The position numbers were made by a program, and so were the translations under genes. Below the pieces are notes generated by a model. The model made no database searches, was not told the DNA's origin, and was given only the letters and a program-made list of their open reading frames with translations. Below are positions 37,846 to 50,123 of a stretch of DNA of 64,000 nt, piece by piece. Source of the stretch: Parascedosporium putredinis (lineage: Eukaryota > Ascomycota > Sordariomycetes > Microascales > Microascaceae); the NCBI GenBank assembly GCA_949357655.1, contig CASHTG010000002.1:620001-684000 (forward strand), written 5' to 3'. Numbering within the stretch: position 1 is the first letter of the stretch; every line of letters starts with the position of its first letter.

Positions 37846-38961
37846 ATGACTCAACATCCAGTGCTCAAGACTCCGTATGCGGCCCGCGCAGAGGCGGCCA
37901 GCCACCCCCTGACGGCGTACCTCTTACGGTTAATGGAGCTCAAGAAGTCTAATCTCTGCCTCAGCGCCGATGTCAACACGGCGCGGGAATTGTTGACTCT
38001 TGCCGACAAGGTTGGCCCGTCCATCGTTGTCCTCAAAACCCACTACGATGTCGTGGGTGGTTGGGACTTCAACCCGCAAACCGGAACTGGAGCTAAGCTC
38101 GCGTCGCTTGCGCGGAAACATGGGTTTTGATTTTTGAGGACCGCAAGTTTGGCGATATCGGAAACACAGTTCAGATGCAATATACTTCGGGCGCTGCGCG
38201 CATTATCGATTGGGCACACATCATCAATGTCAATATGCTTCCTGGCAAAGCCTCGGTGGCGGCTCTCGCCGAGGCAGCTTGAAATGGCGCGGGCGCTATG
38301 GATACGAGGTCAAGACATCGGTAACCATTGGCACTCCGCGCTCGGAGAGCTTCGACGAAGAGGAAGAAGAGGGTGCGCCCCCGACTCAACCCGCACAAAC
38401 AACAACTACGGACTCGAACAGCGAGAGCAAGACGGACGGTAGGAAGGGCAGCATTGTGTCCGTCACAACCGTCACCCAACAGCACTACGAGCCGGCCGGC
38501 TCCCGCGTCTTTCCAAGAATATTGCCGAGGGAGACGAATCGGAAGCTTGCAAAGGAATCGAAGAGGCGCCCATCGAGCGTGGGCTGCTGATCCTGGCACA
38601 GATGTCAACAGTCGATACCCTCATCTCACCCGAGTACACCAAGGCTTGCGTCGAAGCTGCTAGGGAACATAAGGACTTTGTCATGGGGTTCATCAGCCAG
38701 GAGAACCTCAACCGTGAGGCCGAGGATCAGTTCATTTGTATGACCCCCGGCTGCCAACTGCCTCCCGAGGGTCAGGAAGGAAACGGCGTGGCCGGAGACG
38801 GAAAGGGCCAGCAATATAACACGCCGGACAAGTTGATCGTGGGAAGCGGCGTTGATATTGTCATCGTCGGCCGAGGCATCCTCAAGGCGGACGACCCTCC
38901 GGCCGAGGCGGAGAGGTATAGGAGAACGGCCTGGCAGGCCTATGAGTCGAGGGTGGGTTAA
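37846..38961 (+). CDS. pyrG: Orotidine-5'-phosphate decarboxylase, three frameshifts
   Basis: Final step of de novo UMP synthesis (OMP to UMP). The protein starts MTQHPVLKTPYAARAEAA. It has SADVNTARELLTLADKVGP, VVLKTHYDVV, the catalytic segment IFEDRKFGDIGNT (Asp-Lys-x-x-Asp charge network), GYEVKTSVTIGTP, the acidic and Ser/Thr-rich insert usual in filamentous fungi (about 38345-38480), RGLLILAQMST, KDFVMGFISQ and the phosphate-binding C-terminus VGSGVDIVIVGRGIL. A single exon fits. Three breaks are each cured by one base: T4 at 38125-38128, a missing G at 38281 (WKW reads as a stop), and C3 at 38502-38504. Corrected length is about 370 residues, normal for the family. The gene is also called ura3 or pyr-4. 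If the breaks were real the organism would need uridine, which argues for sequence error. Confidence 0.93.
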
Positions 38962-41900
38962 ATTAGATCTGTCTTCGGCGGGTGTCTTGGCTTGCTCTAT
39001 TCGCTCTTTGGAAGGCGTTATTGCTGAATATATACATCGGGCTCTTTTTCATCTTGATATTCAACTTTTTTTTGTACAACCCATGAATCGTTCCTTTACT
39101 TTTTGTGATTTCGTTGTTCATTCTACATGCTCCCGCGACCTTTGGCCAGCCATCAACGTTTGGGGTGGTCCTCCCGGCGGCTTCCTACGCCTTGGATTCA
39201 CCACGGCGCCCTGAGTCTCTACTTTGCCGCGACACCGTCCCATCGCGATTAGATCTGGCGTGTTAGTCCTTTGTCTTTTTCTTCTTCTTTTAGCTAGGCA
39301 CCATGGAGAATTTTTGCGCCACAAAAAAATCACCAAGTTTCATGCTTATCAGGGTTGGGAGGTTCGTGAGGGAGGGGTTGGGCTCATCGGCCATTCCCCA
39401 CGCAGGATTATGCGACGTGGCTCAGGCTATATCCCTTGCAGTGAGAGGGGGTCGGGTTTGCTAACGGTTGCTAGATTTTCTTGGGAAGGAATCCCAAAGT
39501 CCTCAGCGAAGAAGCGTCTCCATTGCTCGGCGACCTGGCACAAACTATTGGTGATGCTTGGGTTTGGGGGACAGGACAGGTCGCCGCTACTACGGGAATG
39601 TCACTTTTCAAAGGGGGAAAGGCCTGGCTCTGAGGTCTTTGCGTCGGCGTTAGCGCGACGACGCGCAGCCACAGATGCTTCCGCGGTGGCCAAACTCGTC
39701 TGATGTGTGCGCCGTGGTGGTGCATCGACAGGAGTAGCTTCAACCCTGTGTACCTTTTGCACAGGCAAAGCCTGAACTGGCAAAACTTGCGGGGGCGAGA
39801 CGAAGATTGGTAGATGTATTGAAGTATTATTATTAGACTACTCTCTCTCGTCTGGTTAACTGTGACTTGTCGGGGACCCAAAAGGAGGGTAGGCAAAAGG
39901 AAAAGCTGGAACCAACACACGCACACACATACGCAAGATTATATGTGATGGGAACGAGAGAGCGGGGGTTTAGTGCTAAGATTCCGTACCATCTTTCCGT
40001 TGATTTGATTGAACACGACGCTGATGACGAGAACGAATGTACATGCAGGGGTCGGATCTACCGAGCAGCCAAGTCGGATATCCATCAATGTCCCCTGATC
40101 CTCCGAGCTTGTTCTTGTTCGCTTAATAAAAGCAGAGAAGAGCCGTTGCTCAACGGACCCGACCGGAGGACGGTACACAGGCCAGTCAAGAAAGTGTCTT
40201 TTTACTCTCCCTTTCCCCCTTTTATCCCTTTGGTTGTATTAGAGGACCCATCGATCAATGGGAGGGTACCCACTCCGCGCCCCCTCAATGACGATATGTA
40301 GAATCATTTTTGCGGCTTCGGACCTTACGCCAGCCCTGTAAGTCCGAAAAACAAGAGCCCGGGGCTCCGTGGTGGCGCTCCTACTGGGGCCATTTTCATC
40401 AATGATAGTTGCCAAGGCTCCGGCCGCCTCCCCTTTTGGCTCTTGGTTCTGGGCGACCCACCAGGATGGGAAGAGCACGACTCCCATTCCCTTGCGTAAT
40501 ATTAAAATTTCCCGCTCGTTTCGTTTGGTCCCGAGGGCGCCGGCTCTTCCAAAGGGAGAGGGAAGATTAATAGCGACACTGTCTAGGAAGAAAGGGATAG
40601 AATAGAAGAAGAAAAGTGTGGTGTACTGGTAGGGGGACGGACAGGAAATAAAGATTAACGGCAAGGAAAAGAGGGAAGAAATCTCCCATCTCTCTGGAGG
40701 TGGTGTATTTGGACCAGGGTCTTTTTTCTTCTCTCTTTCCTCGCGCAGCAGCTGTGGCGATAGTTGGGGTGACACAAGCCGGTCCGTGGGTGTCGTATCG
40801 CGAAGTTTTCTAGGCAAAAAAACGAAGAGACCTCACAGACCCGTCCCAAAGAGAGCGCGCCCGAGCAGTAAAGAAGAGCGCGAGGCATTCCGCACGAGAC
40901 ATAATATTAATTGATCTCCTCTACCCAAAAGATTTTGGGTCGGAATAAGGGCCTTATAGGTTAGCGCCGGCTCCACTTCAGTCAAAACTCCAGGTCCAGG
41001 TTTGGTTTTTAATCTCCATCAACTCTTCGCGAGATTGACGGCTAACCGCCTTGAAGTCGGCAGCTTGTTTGGCCGCCCCGGAATGATGGAAAGACTGTCA
41101 GGTCCGTTCTTACCAAGTCGCCCTGCTGCGCGCCCATTGATACTACCTGAACTTCATCCAGCAGGTCAATGTGATGGAGCCGCCACCTTGCCCACTGGGA
41201 CCCTTGAGGGCCTAGACTCTCTGCAGGTCAACGTTGTGGGTTCCAGTTTTCAGTGCGTTGGCGAATCGATGTGTTAGGTGGCGCATCTTTCACTTTCATC
41301 GGATGGGACAGACAGGCTCAAGGATTGCTACTTGTAGTAACTTCATGTTCGTGGAAATAGGTCTAGAAGCGGTAAAGCAAACGACAACCCCCACCCCTCT
41401 ATCTTTTGTTTCCTTTTTTCATGTACAGACAAAATCACCGAGATGAGGCAAAGGAGGAGAAAAAAAGACGAAAGAAAAAAACCTTCAGAAACGAGAATAA
41501 AGAAACGGTTCAAAGGAGCCATAGGCTGTGCGGAAGACCCGAAGAAGCGCATGTTATAACGCCCGAGGAGCTGGACAGATCCAGCAATGCGGGATCCATA
41601 CCCCCTAGAGGATTTTGGGGTTGGTGTGACCCATACCGAGCGCCTGGGTATGCAGCTGTCTTTTGGCCTTGGTATCAGCTCCCTCCATACCTGTTAACTT
41701 ACACATAGATAGATCATTAAAGTTCGAGATCTTTGTCTTTCAAAATCAAGGCAAGGCAGGGAAGGGCCGACAAGAAGCAATAGAAGGCGGGCCCGGAGCG
41801 TTGGCTCCTTTAAGTGATCATCGCAAGTGGCAGTCCCGGCGAGGAAGGCGTGCGGGGGCTGGATATTAGAGTGGCTAGCCTTCTCGGGATACATCCATTA

Positions 41901-44893
41901 ATGGATGGGTGGATGTAATCACCCACCCCACAGGCCTTGACTGCTCTAAGCGAACACCTACTTGTAAGAAACGAAACAGTGTTGGATGCACCTGGTTTGA
42001 TCCATCTTTGAGGATGGCTGGACGTTTGGCACATGAGAACGGCGAGGACAGGTACTCATGGATTTCTAAGTTTAGGAGCTTAGAGCCTCACGGACTGCTC
42101 GATGGGCACTACCGTTGGCTTCCCCCTCTCCCTTGTTTGAATAAGAATTAGGCAATTCAGCAGCTCGCGGGAGAGAAATGGCCCAAACCTTAGGGACGCA
42201 AGGGTATTAGTGCAACCTTGGAATCTATCGGAACAAAAGCCAACGAGCGCAATATTAGCATCCAGCTCCCTTGTCCAACCAGCTAGCCTTGGCCGCTGTC
42301 ATTCCTCGCGGAGTTAAGGCGCCTGGGAAGCGAAGGAGCTGGTACGGGCAGGGCGAGAGGCTGCCTTGCGAGCAATCAAATGCAGTAGATGTGAGTTTTC
42401 GGACCAGCATGGAAGGGATGGGCCGCAAGCGAGGCGTCTTGTGCGCCGCGTGATCCGAAGGGAGGGGCAACTTTATCAGACAAAACAATAGCGGCTCTGG
42501 GCTAACACAGCAGCGAAGTGTGGATTGGGCTTGGACCTTGAATGGATATAGAGCCGTCTTTGTTCGGTTCTGTGATGGATGGCTTCAAAATTTTAGGGTG
42601 TTTCTTTTGGGGGCTGTGCTCAAGGGGGCATGCACGACTCGCGAAGAGGAGAGCGAAGTGATGGGGTAACAAAGGTCTTACTCAGGTTTCCCTGTGGAGC
42701 ACCTTTGGCCCCAGTCGTGTGCATGCCCGCTCCTTCCCCGCGCCCAATGCCTGGCAGGTCGGGATTCTGCCGTTCGAAGAATGGGAAACGTTCCAGTGTT
42801 CCAGGAAGTCCTCAATCCAGTTCGGGAAGTGATCAATAGTCTCGTTTTCTTTTCTTTTTCTTTTTCCTTTTTCCTATTCTTTTCTTTTCTTTTCTTCCGA
42901 GTATTATTACTTTCCGTCCCTTGTGCTTGGCCTGACCGATGATGACAAACGTGGCGATACGGGGATGGGGCCTTGTGAACCGAGATTGGAACACAGCACG
43001 GCGACTTCGATAACCCCGAAGGCGCTGGGCATCCTGCCCGACGGATTCCCCACCGCTTGCAGGACAGCTGACTCTGCGAGCCGTCTTACTGGGACTTGGG
43101 TTCGGGATTGAAGGGGATTGGAAGGAAAGAGGAAAAGAGGATATCAGGACTGGCTGGTTTTTGCGCCGTACCCTCTCGAATGCTCGAAGGGGTCGGATTG
43201 CCGGAGATACCAATTGATCTCAATATCCGCTGGATTGATAATGGCCACATTATTAAAGCATCCGACCAAGAGGATGCAGGCGTCAACTGACTCTCCTGTG
43301 CCGACCATCCACATCGTCAGGCTCCCGAGGAGAAAGGCGAGAAGAGAGGGCCCGATCGTGCCTCAAATGGTGGTCTGGGCCTGCCACGGGGAACGAGATA
43401 CTCATTGACAATTCAAGCCCCATCTCGATTACCAATCCCAGGGGATGCGGGATTGGGCGAGTCAGGACCCCAATTGCAGCCAGCCAATCTCGATCGAGGC
43501 GCGTGGGCACTTGGGGGTCCTGGTCGGTAGCCCTTGCCTGGCCGATGGCATGTACCAGAGGGGATGTCGGGAAGGAGGGACGCAGCACTGCAGCACTGCA
43601 GGACATTGTACGAAGTATTATTACTGTATCGTACCGCTCGTCTGTTATTAGCACGCAACGTCGGAAATAAGCTCGCACCCACTAATACTTCCTTCAAACT
43701 GGGCGGGAAAGCCCTCCATCTCTTTTTCGACTCAAATTCCGTCCATCCCGGTCTCCCTTCTCCAAATCCCGAATATCGTCGCCCGAAGAAGGCCCCTTTC
43801 CCCAAAGTCCGATCCACAACCTTTTACCCTGGCTCTCGCTCTTTTCCATTTCGCGATCTCGAACTGGATCTTCTGCCCCATTTCCATCTTCTACCCTCGA
43901 ACACACACACACACCTAGGAGGGCATTCCGGTAAGTTCTAGTTCGGTTTCTCTGCGCTCCACTCCCTTTTCGCCTTGTTCGTTTTCTTTCTTTTCCTTCC
44001 TCCTTTCCTATTATCACTCTAGGGAGGACTATCTTCTTTTTCAAATCTTAAAACGTCCTGTCTTGGGTTCCGCCCCTCCCAAGTTTAATTTACTTGCCCC
44101 GAACAAATCCCCCTGTGCACTTTGCTCGCTCGTGTTGCTAGTTGCAGCACAGCTTGCGCTCGCTGCTTCTCTGTCCCCCTCAAACACTGCCTGGAGATTT
44201 CCCGGGCTTCGTTGCACCTGCGCGCGCGCATCTCTCCTTCGTTTCCTTCTCCATTTTCCAAGAGACATAGGGCCCACCAGCCTTACTGCCCTGCGTGCGC
44301 GTTGTCTTCTCGATTTGTTTTGTCTATCTCCGACCCTGCGCGGGAACCAATGTCACGCCCACTCCCGAAGTCAAGTAATCTTTTGGAGCCTGCTTCCTAG
44401 ACATCGCCCTCGCTCGCGCCGCCCTACCCTGCGCCGCCTCTCGTCTCAGGCTGAATTCTTTGCAAGCATCTTTTACCTGCAATCCCCTCGCCTCTCCCAA
44501 GCCCTCTCCCTCATTTTCCTTCCCAGACTCTGCCCCTTTCGCGTGGCAAACCGTCATCGAATTTACCTCAGGCCTTCGGCCTTGGCCCTCATATATATCC
44601 TTATATCCGCATCTTATTACAAATGCACTAGAACCTCCGTGGGTTCGACGGCTCCTTCGGTGCCTCCATCAACTAAATCTTAACTACCTTTAGGCACCCT
44701 TCGTCGTTGGCGCATCTGAACGCATGCTAGCAACTTCGCCTTGTCTATTCCTTTTGGAGAGGCGTTTGGCGTCTATGCAAGAATTCTTTTCCCACGTACT
44801 TGCATATTAGAAATGGGTAGCTTGATTCTTGAGCCATAACAGGCCGGGGTTGACAATCGCAACTTCGTTATCCTACTTTCTTCAAGGCCAGCC
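38962..44893. other. Gene desert downstream of pyrG, no gene recognised
   Basis: About 5.9 kb with only short, motif-free open frames. The last 1.2 kb (from about 43680) is strongly CT-rich on the plus strand and is probably the promoter and long leader of the Zn2Cys6 gene. It contains a 206-codon frame (44063-44683) of Leu/Ser/Arg-rich composition that I do not regard as a proven gene. No transposon was identified. Confidence 0.5.
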
Positions 44894-47588
44894 ATGGTCA
44901 CAGAGTCCCCATTAAACGGTATGACTGGTGGCGTTGGGTCTATAACCCTGACCGAGCCCGGTCTGTCGCGCCCGCCGCCCAAAAGAGAAGACGTGCCGTC
45001 ATCTCTTGTGTCGAGTGTCATCGGCGCAAGCAAAAGGTAAGCTCTCCCAGCCCCTTCCGAAGGCAGCGCTTTTGCTTCTCGTCTTATGTCGAGATCCAAG
45101 TCTCGAATGCGCTTGGCGGGCTTGTATCGCTTTTCCGACAGGAGGGAACGCGAGGAGAACAGCAGCCAAATGAACGAAGGATAACTCCCAATATGCCCTT
45201 CGTCGGAAGACCCGCCCCGCTTATTCAATGCTAACTACTTCGCGCCCACCTTGAAGTGCGATAGGGAACTCCCTTGCGCCAACTGCAAGTTCCGCAATAA
45301 AGAGACTGCCTGTCGCTATGAATCAGCTGTCCCGAATCTCAGGTGCGTATTACGAACTTCCCTAGTTACCCGTCCATCCGTTCTGCGTCGCACATGGGGG
45401 TTTAGCCAATTCGCTTACACCCAACCTGCTAGAACATCCACCCGGTCTATATCGCCGGTGACGTCTATTCCCTCCTCTGATGGTGGTCCCAATCGCCTTC
45501 CGGCGGCTGCGCGGCGGCTGTCGAAGTCGGTTGAGTCTAGGGATGAGTTGGATCCCAAACTGCCAGCGCTCAACCTGCAGGTAGATCCTAGGTGTAGCAG
45601 GGAGCTGAGAGAGAAGTATAAGAGCCTCATCCGACATCTCCCCGCCAAGTCTTACGTCGATCAACTTGTATCCGTTTACTTCAAGGAGGTCAACTGGCAT
45701 TACCATGTCATCGAGGAAGACGAATTCCTGCGCATGGTAAATTCCTGGAGCCAGATTCCCTTTGAAGTCTTTCAAAAACCGGCCCTCTGGACCTCTCGCC
45801 GGATATGAGAGTGTTCCCCGCATTGCTTTTCCAAATCTTGGCTACCGTTCTTCTGGTCGTGCCTGACGAACCACGAGGCCCTTTTGAATCGTTGAAATAT
45901 GTCGGCACAATGTCGCTGCGGGATCTAGCTGTGGATTATAGTGAATCGGGGACTGCCCTATTGTCCTTGGTTGGGAGCACTCATGTTACAATCACGACCG
46001 TACAGGCCGGTATGATTCGCGCGATGCTATCGGCCTATCTTGCCGACATTCTTGGATCTGTACGTTGTAGCTATCCTTTTCTAGCTCCGAGCCTGGCCTG
46101 GTCTTGGCTATGCTGTCTTGGAACCAATGAGGCAACCGCAGAAAGCTAACTCATTTTTCTAGTGGAACGCGCTCGGCGAGACCATCACCCACGCCCGCAA
46201 AATCGGCATGCACGATGACCTCCTGGACCCCAAACCCCCAGCGCTAAGCTCCAAGATATCCTGCGTACGGAGTGGCTCATCCAGCAGCGCAGGTGTCTCT
46301 ACATGATGATGCAGATGTGGTAGGTTGTCTAACCGCTCGCTTGGACTCTGGATGACCCTTGTTCTGACCCCTTTCTTCCTCTTCATTAGGGACACGCATT
46401 TCTCGTTGATTCTCGGGAAACCTCCTTTTATCAATCCCGGGACAGGCGCCCGAGCCTGCCGGTCGACGCTATCCCTCCAAAGGATAAATCGACTTGCGCT
46501 GTAGTATTACGAACGGATGGATTCGACCCACCCACGCCGCTGGCGCGCAGTCTCTGGCTCTTTAGGTTGGCGGCACCGCTGCGCGATGCGGAATTTTCCG
46601 AGAATGCGGACGCGAAAGTGGCCGATGCGGCCATGGCCGAGGCTGTGGGAAGGAAGATGCTGGAGACGGTGCAACAAATACCGCCCTATTTCAGGCTCGA
46701 GTCGACCGATTGGCGCTGGGATAGCCACCCCGACTGTCCGTGGTTGACAGCCTCGAGGTTCTGTCTCGAGCAATTTATCCAATTCAACGTCATGGTTTTG
46801 CACCGGTCGTACATACTCAGCCAATCCACCAGCAGGACGGAGGCGCTGCGAGCCGCGATCAAGCTCCTCAGCTGCCAGCAGATGAGTTATCAGGGTACAG
46901 GCACGGATTCTTGGAAGAAGTAAGTTGTGTTCAATGTGACCCGGCACCCGCACACATGCGCGGGGCTGCCTTCTCAAGGGGAACGCGGCAGTGACTAACC
47001 TTTTCTTCTTGCCATGGTGCTTTTAGCTTTCTCCTGTTCTTCGGCAGCTTTGATGCGCTAATCCTCATCTCCATGGTGTATACGCTGTACCCGCGGGAAA
47101 ACAGCTGGCTTTATGAAGAAGCCAAGCCGCAATTTGACTGGACCATGAAACGGTACAGGGCGATGCAGAGCGTCAACCCTCTTGCGACACCAGCTATGAC
47201 TGCCATCGAGTCGTGTTTCAAACGTATGAAGGACACAGTCATGTCCACGATGCGAGCGGCGGATCCTTTGAGCATCGCCAGTATCTGCACCAGCCCGACG
47301 CCACAGAGCCCGCCAGCCATGTCGGAAGATAGCTCGGCTTCGTCACCTCCACCCTCGGAGACGAATCTTTGCTTCTTCACCCGCTGGTTCGGTAACCGCA
47401 GCGCCGCCAGGAACGCGGGACCAGCATCCCCGACAAAGGCAGGTGTTCCCGAACAGAGCATGGATCTTTCAACGTCATGTCCTGTGGGTTATCTCCTCTT
47501 CAACCTAACGGGACTTTGCAAGTCCGCAGAAGAGGAGCGGCGGACGACAATGCATGACGATAGCAGGCTAATTCGGAGCGAGGTTTGA
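44894..47588 (+). CDS. Zn2Cys6 (C6 zinc cluster) transcription factor, fungal-specific
   Basis: Nuclear DNA-binding regulator. After MVTESPLNGMTGGVG and a Pro/Lys/Arg stretch, the zinc cluster reads CVECHRRKQKCDRELPCANC then KFRNKETAC, spacing C-x2-C-x6-C-x5-C-x2-C-x8-C, interrupted by an intron after QK. A fungal transcription-factor middle homology region follows (YVDQLVSVYFKEVNWHYHVI, then TTVQAGMIRAMLSAYLADILG). Six exons fit: 44894-45036, 45257-45342, 45406-46059, 46163-46319, 46390-46919 and 47027-47588. Frameshifts at A4 44981-44984, C3 45783-45785, C5 46235-46239 and G3 46439-46441 are each cured by one added base, giving about 710 residues. Target genes cannot be predicted: neighbours are housekeeping genes, and no binding-site array was seen. 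Confidence 0.9.
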
Positions 47589-48669
47589 TGATGCTGCAGC
47601 ACTTTTTACACTCTATTTATTTCGCCCACCCGTAAGAATGAGCTTGCCCGTCTTGCCCAAGCTCAATTCAAGAAGCGTGGGCGCGTTGGTCAACCTACTG
47701 CTAGGTTAGACCAACGACCCTTTCTCTTTATTTTATTTTTTCCCTTTGTCTCTTTTTCACCTTCCTCCACCTCCTTACGCCTAACGTGCTCTTTTTCCTT
47801 CATTTCTTCTTCTTATAGGTTGGTTTATGGCAGAAGGATTGGGCTGGGGGTTGGTGACTGGCGTCTTGTTGTTTACAGGGCATCTTGCCTCTAAAGTGCT
47901 CTTGTCTGGTAGGGCGCATTGCAAGACTATCATCACAGTTGAAGGGGCACCAACTTGCTCCTTATCTTGAACTCCTTTTCTCCTTCTTCTTTTCTTTTAG
48001 TCTACAGAAATCACGAATCTCTAAACCACGTCTATGAACTCATCAAGACCATGACTTCTCAACGAGGCGCACCCCGTCTCTTGCAACTCTCTATTGAAGG
48101 TAGACTGCCATTTGGCATAGTTACTCCAGGATACACTAGTGTATGAATCCGTGCCTAGGCCGAGGACTTCATTGTATTTTTCCCTCTCCTCTCTCTTTCT
48201 CTTAAAAAAAAAGAAGCAGAGAAAATAATTCCGACATTGTCAGCCTAGAACACACATGCTTCCTCGTAAAAGACGGAGTCTGTCGTTGTGTACAAGTCAA
48301 AGGGAGATGGTAGCAAGTACATAGTAGGTTGGGAAGGAGGGGTAGTCACGTGGGGGCACCCCACCAAGAAACTTGAACTTGGGCAACGCACTGGAGCTTC
48401 AAAAGGCCCGTCGAGAAAGAGCCCTGTCACATAGCCAACGACGAGCTAGCGGAGAGATATCCCACTCTAGACGTCCCGCGTCCCTTCAACCTGATCCTCC
48501 TTTTTGCCTTCAACCCGCTCTCGACGCTATATAGACCTTGCGACTGACACGGCCCCCGCCCCCCTCATCCCGACTGCTGAAAGCCCGCCTTTTTCTTGTT
48601 CTCTTTTGTCCCTAGACGAAAGACTTCCGCCAGCCGTTTTACGAAGAGCAGTCCCCCTTTTTTCTCGCC
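47589..48669. other. Intergenic between the transcription factor and SRP19 genes
   Basis: Holds the 3' region of the zinc-cluster gene and the promoter of the SRP19 gene. CT-rich stretches lie at 47720-47820 and 47960-48000. No gene was recognised. Confidence 0.5.
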
Positions 48670-49513
48670 ATGTCGCATCCCAGGGTGGAAGAGGTGTCGG
48701 ACAGCGACCTGTCGGACCCCTCCGAGGGCAACATTTCCGACTTTGACGAGACCGACATCCTCCGCGTAAACCCCTCCAAGCCCGCCTTCACAGGTTCCTC
48801 TTCAGCAGCCGCCGCCGCCGCCGCCGCCTCCTCCCGGGGCCCCGCGCCCGAGTACCGCCCCGGCCAACCAACGCAGTACGCCGCGGCAACGGACGCCAAA
48901 AGTACGCCGGCTTCCAGTGCCTGTACCCCATCTACTTTTCAGCGCAGCACTCGCGGCACGAGGGCCGGCGGGTCGCGGGGTCGCTGGCGGTGGCGAACCC
49001 GATCGCGCGGGACATTGCGCACGCGTGCTCGCAGCTAGGGTTGCAGGTGCTGTTCGAGCCGGGCAAGTCGCACCCGCGGGACTGGGCGAACCCGGGCCGC
49101 GTACGCGTGAAGTTGCGGGACGCGCAGCGGCCCCCGGCGCCCCCGCCGTGAATAACAAGCACCACCTGTACCGGCTCGTGGCCCAGTGGCTGCAGCGTAA
49201 CCCCACCACCGACGACTCCCAGTCCCTGCGCTACCAGATCCCCGGCGTGCCTGTGCCCCAGCCGGGCGAGGCGTGGCCCCGCCCCGCTATCCCCAAGGGC
49301 TGGAAGATGAACGAGCTGCTGCCCTTTGTCAGCCCCGCCATGACGGGTGGTGGTGTGAGCGAGAACTTGTTCAAGGATATGATGAAGGAGATGCAGGGCG
49401 GTGGGGATCCCATGGCCGCGCTGATGAATGCCGCCGGTGGGCCGGGTCCCTCTGCGGCGGACGACGCTGGGAAGAAGAAGAAGAAGGATAAGAAGGGCAA
49501 GGGCAAGGCTTGA
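48670..49513 (+). CDS. SEC65: Signal recognition particle subunit SRP19 / Sec65
   Basis: Binds SRP RNA and allows SRP54 loading, for co-translational targeting to the ER. The N-terminus (MSHPRVEEVSDSDLSDPSEG) is acidic and is followed by a nine-Ala run. The SRP19 domain follows: FQCLYPIYFSAQHSRHEGRR, then GLQVLFEPGKSHPRDWANPG and GRVRVKL. The C-terminus continues with HHLYRLVAQWLQ and ends in a Lys-rich tail (GKKKKKDKKGKGKA), consistent with RNA binding and typical of fungal Sec65. A single exon fits. Two breaks: A4 at 48898-48901 (five expected, restoring KYAGFQCLYP) and one missing base near 49146-49150 before VNNKHHLY. The gene is essential or near-essential in yeasts, so these are probably errors. 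Confidence 0.9.
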
Positions 49514-49561
49514 TGCGGGGATGAAGCCGAGCGCCTCCTTCCCGTAGCGAAACAACACCCA

Positions 49562-49605
<44 letters not shown>

Positions 49606-50123
49606 AAAGTTGACGGATAATGGATAAAAACCAAATCTTGAAAGAGAGGAGAAAGAAGGATGGGGGGGTGGAAACGATGAAAACGGCTGTAAGAGACACC
49701 CATCGCTCTTACGTTGAGTTCTTGCCGCAGGAGAGCCCGCGCCGGCAGGACCCCGAAGAAATGCTCATGTATTGCAAACCCGCAACAGAGAGCTGGGGAA
49801 AGTGCGTTAGCCGCGGAACGTGCCCCCAACACGAACGGCCAACTCCCTGGGCCTAAAGCGCTAGAAGCTCCTCGGCAAGGAGGTCGCAGCATGAGGGCAG
49901 ACATCTGATTTTTCTGTGTGTTTTCGGGGCATTCATCGGGGCAAAGAAACTCCTCCATAGCATTTTACTAGGACTCAGAGAAAGCCCAAAGGTTGACCAA
50001 AAATAAAATAAAAAACTTGTAAATTCTTGTCTCGGCCGAAACGAAGTGGTATCTTATCTCTACATCGTGCCTCAATCAAGGCTCCCCTCCCCTATCCATT
50101 CACGGATCCATCTCTCTTTTCAT
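49514..50123. other. Convergent intergenic region between SRP19 and p150Glued genes
   Basis: Both neighbours end into this stretch, so it contains two 3' untranslated regions. Apart from the AC microsatellite, no structure or gene was recognised. Confidence 0.55.
49564..49603 (+). repeat. (AC)20 microsatellite
   Basis: Perfect 40-base AC dinucleotide run, 50 bases after the SRP19 stop codon, in its likely 3' untranslated region. Potentially length-polymorphic between strains. Confidence 0.95.

Noticed and set aside
44063..44683. 206-codon frame upstream of the Zn2Cys6 gene, with a signal-peptide-like stretch
   Set aside because: The Leu/Ser/Arg/Pro bias follows from the CT-rich leader. No motif or conserved segment was seen, so it is mentioned only as an upstream frame.
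31693..44893. Transposon remnants in the gene-poor region around pyrG
   Set aside because: I saw no transposase or reverse-transcriptase motif, terminal repeats or target-site duplication; this cannot be excluded without a genome-wide repeat search.
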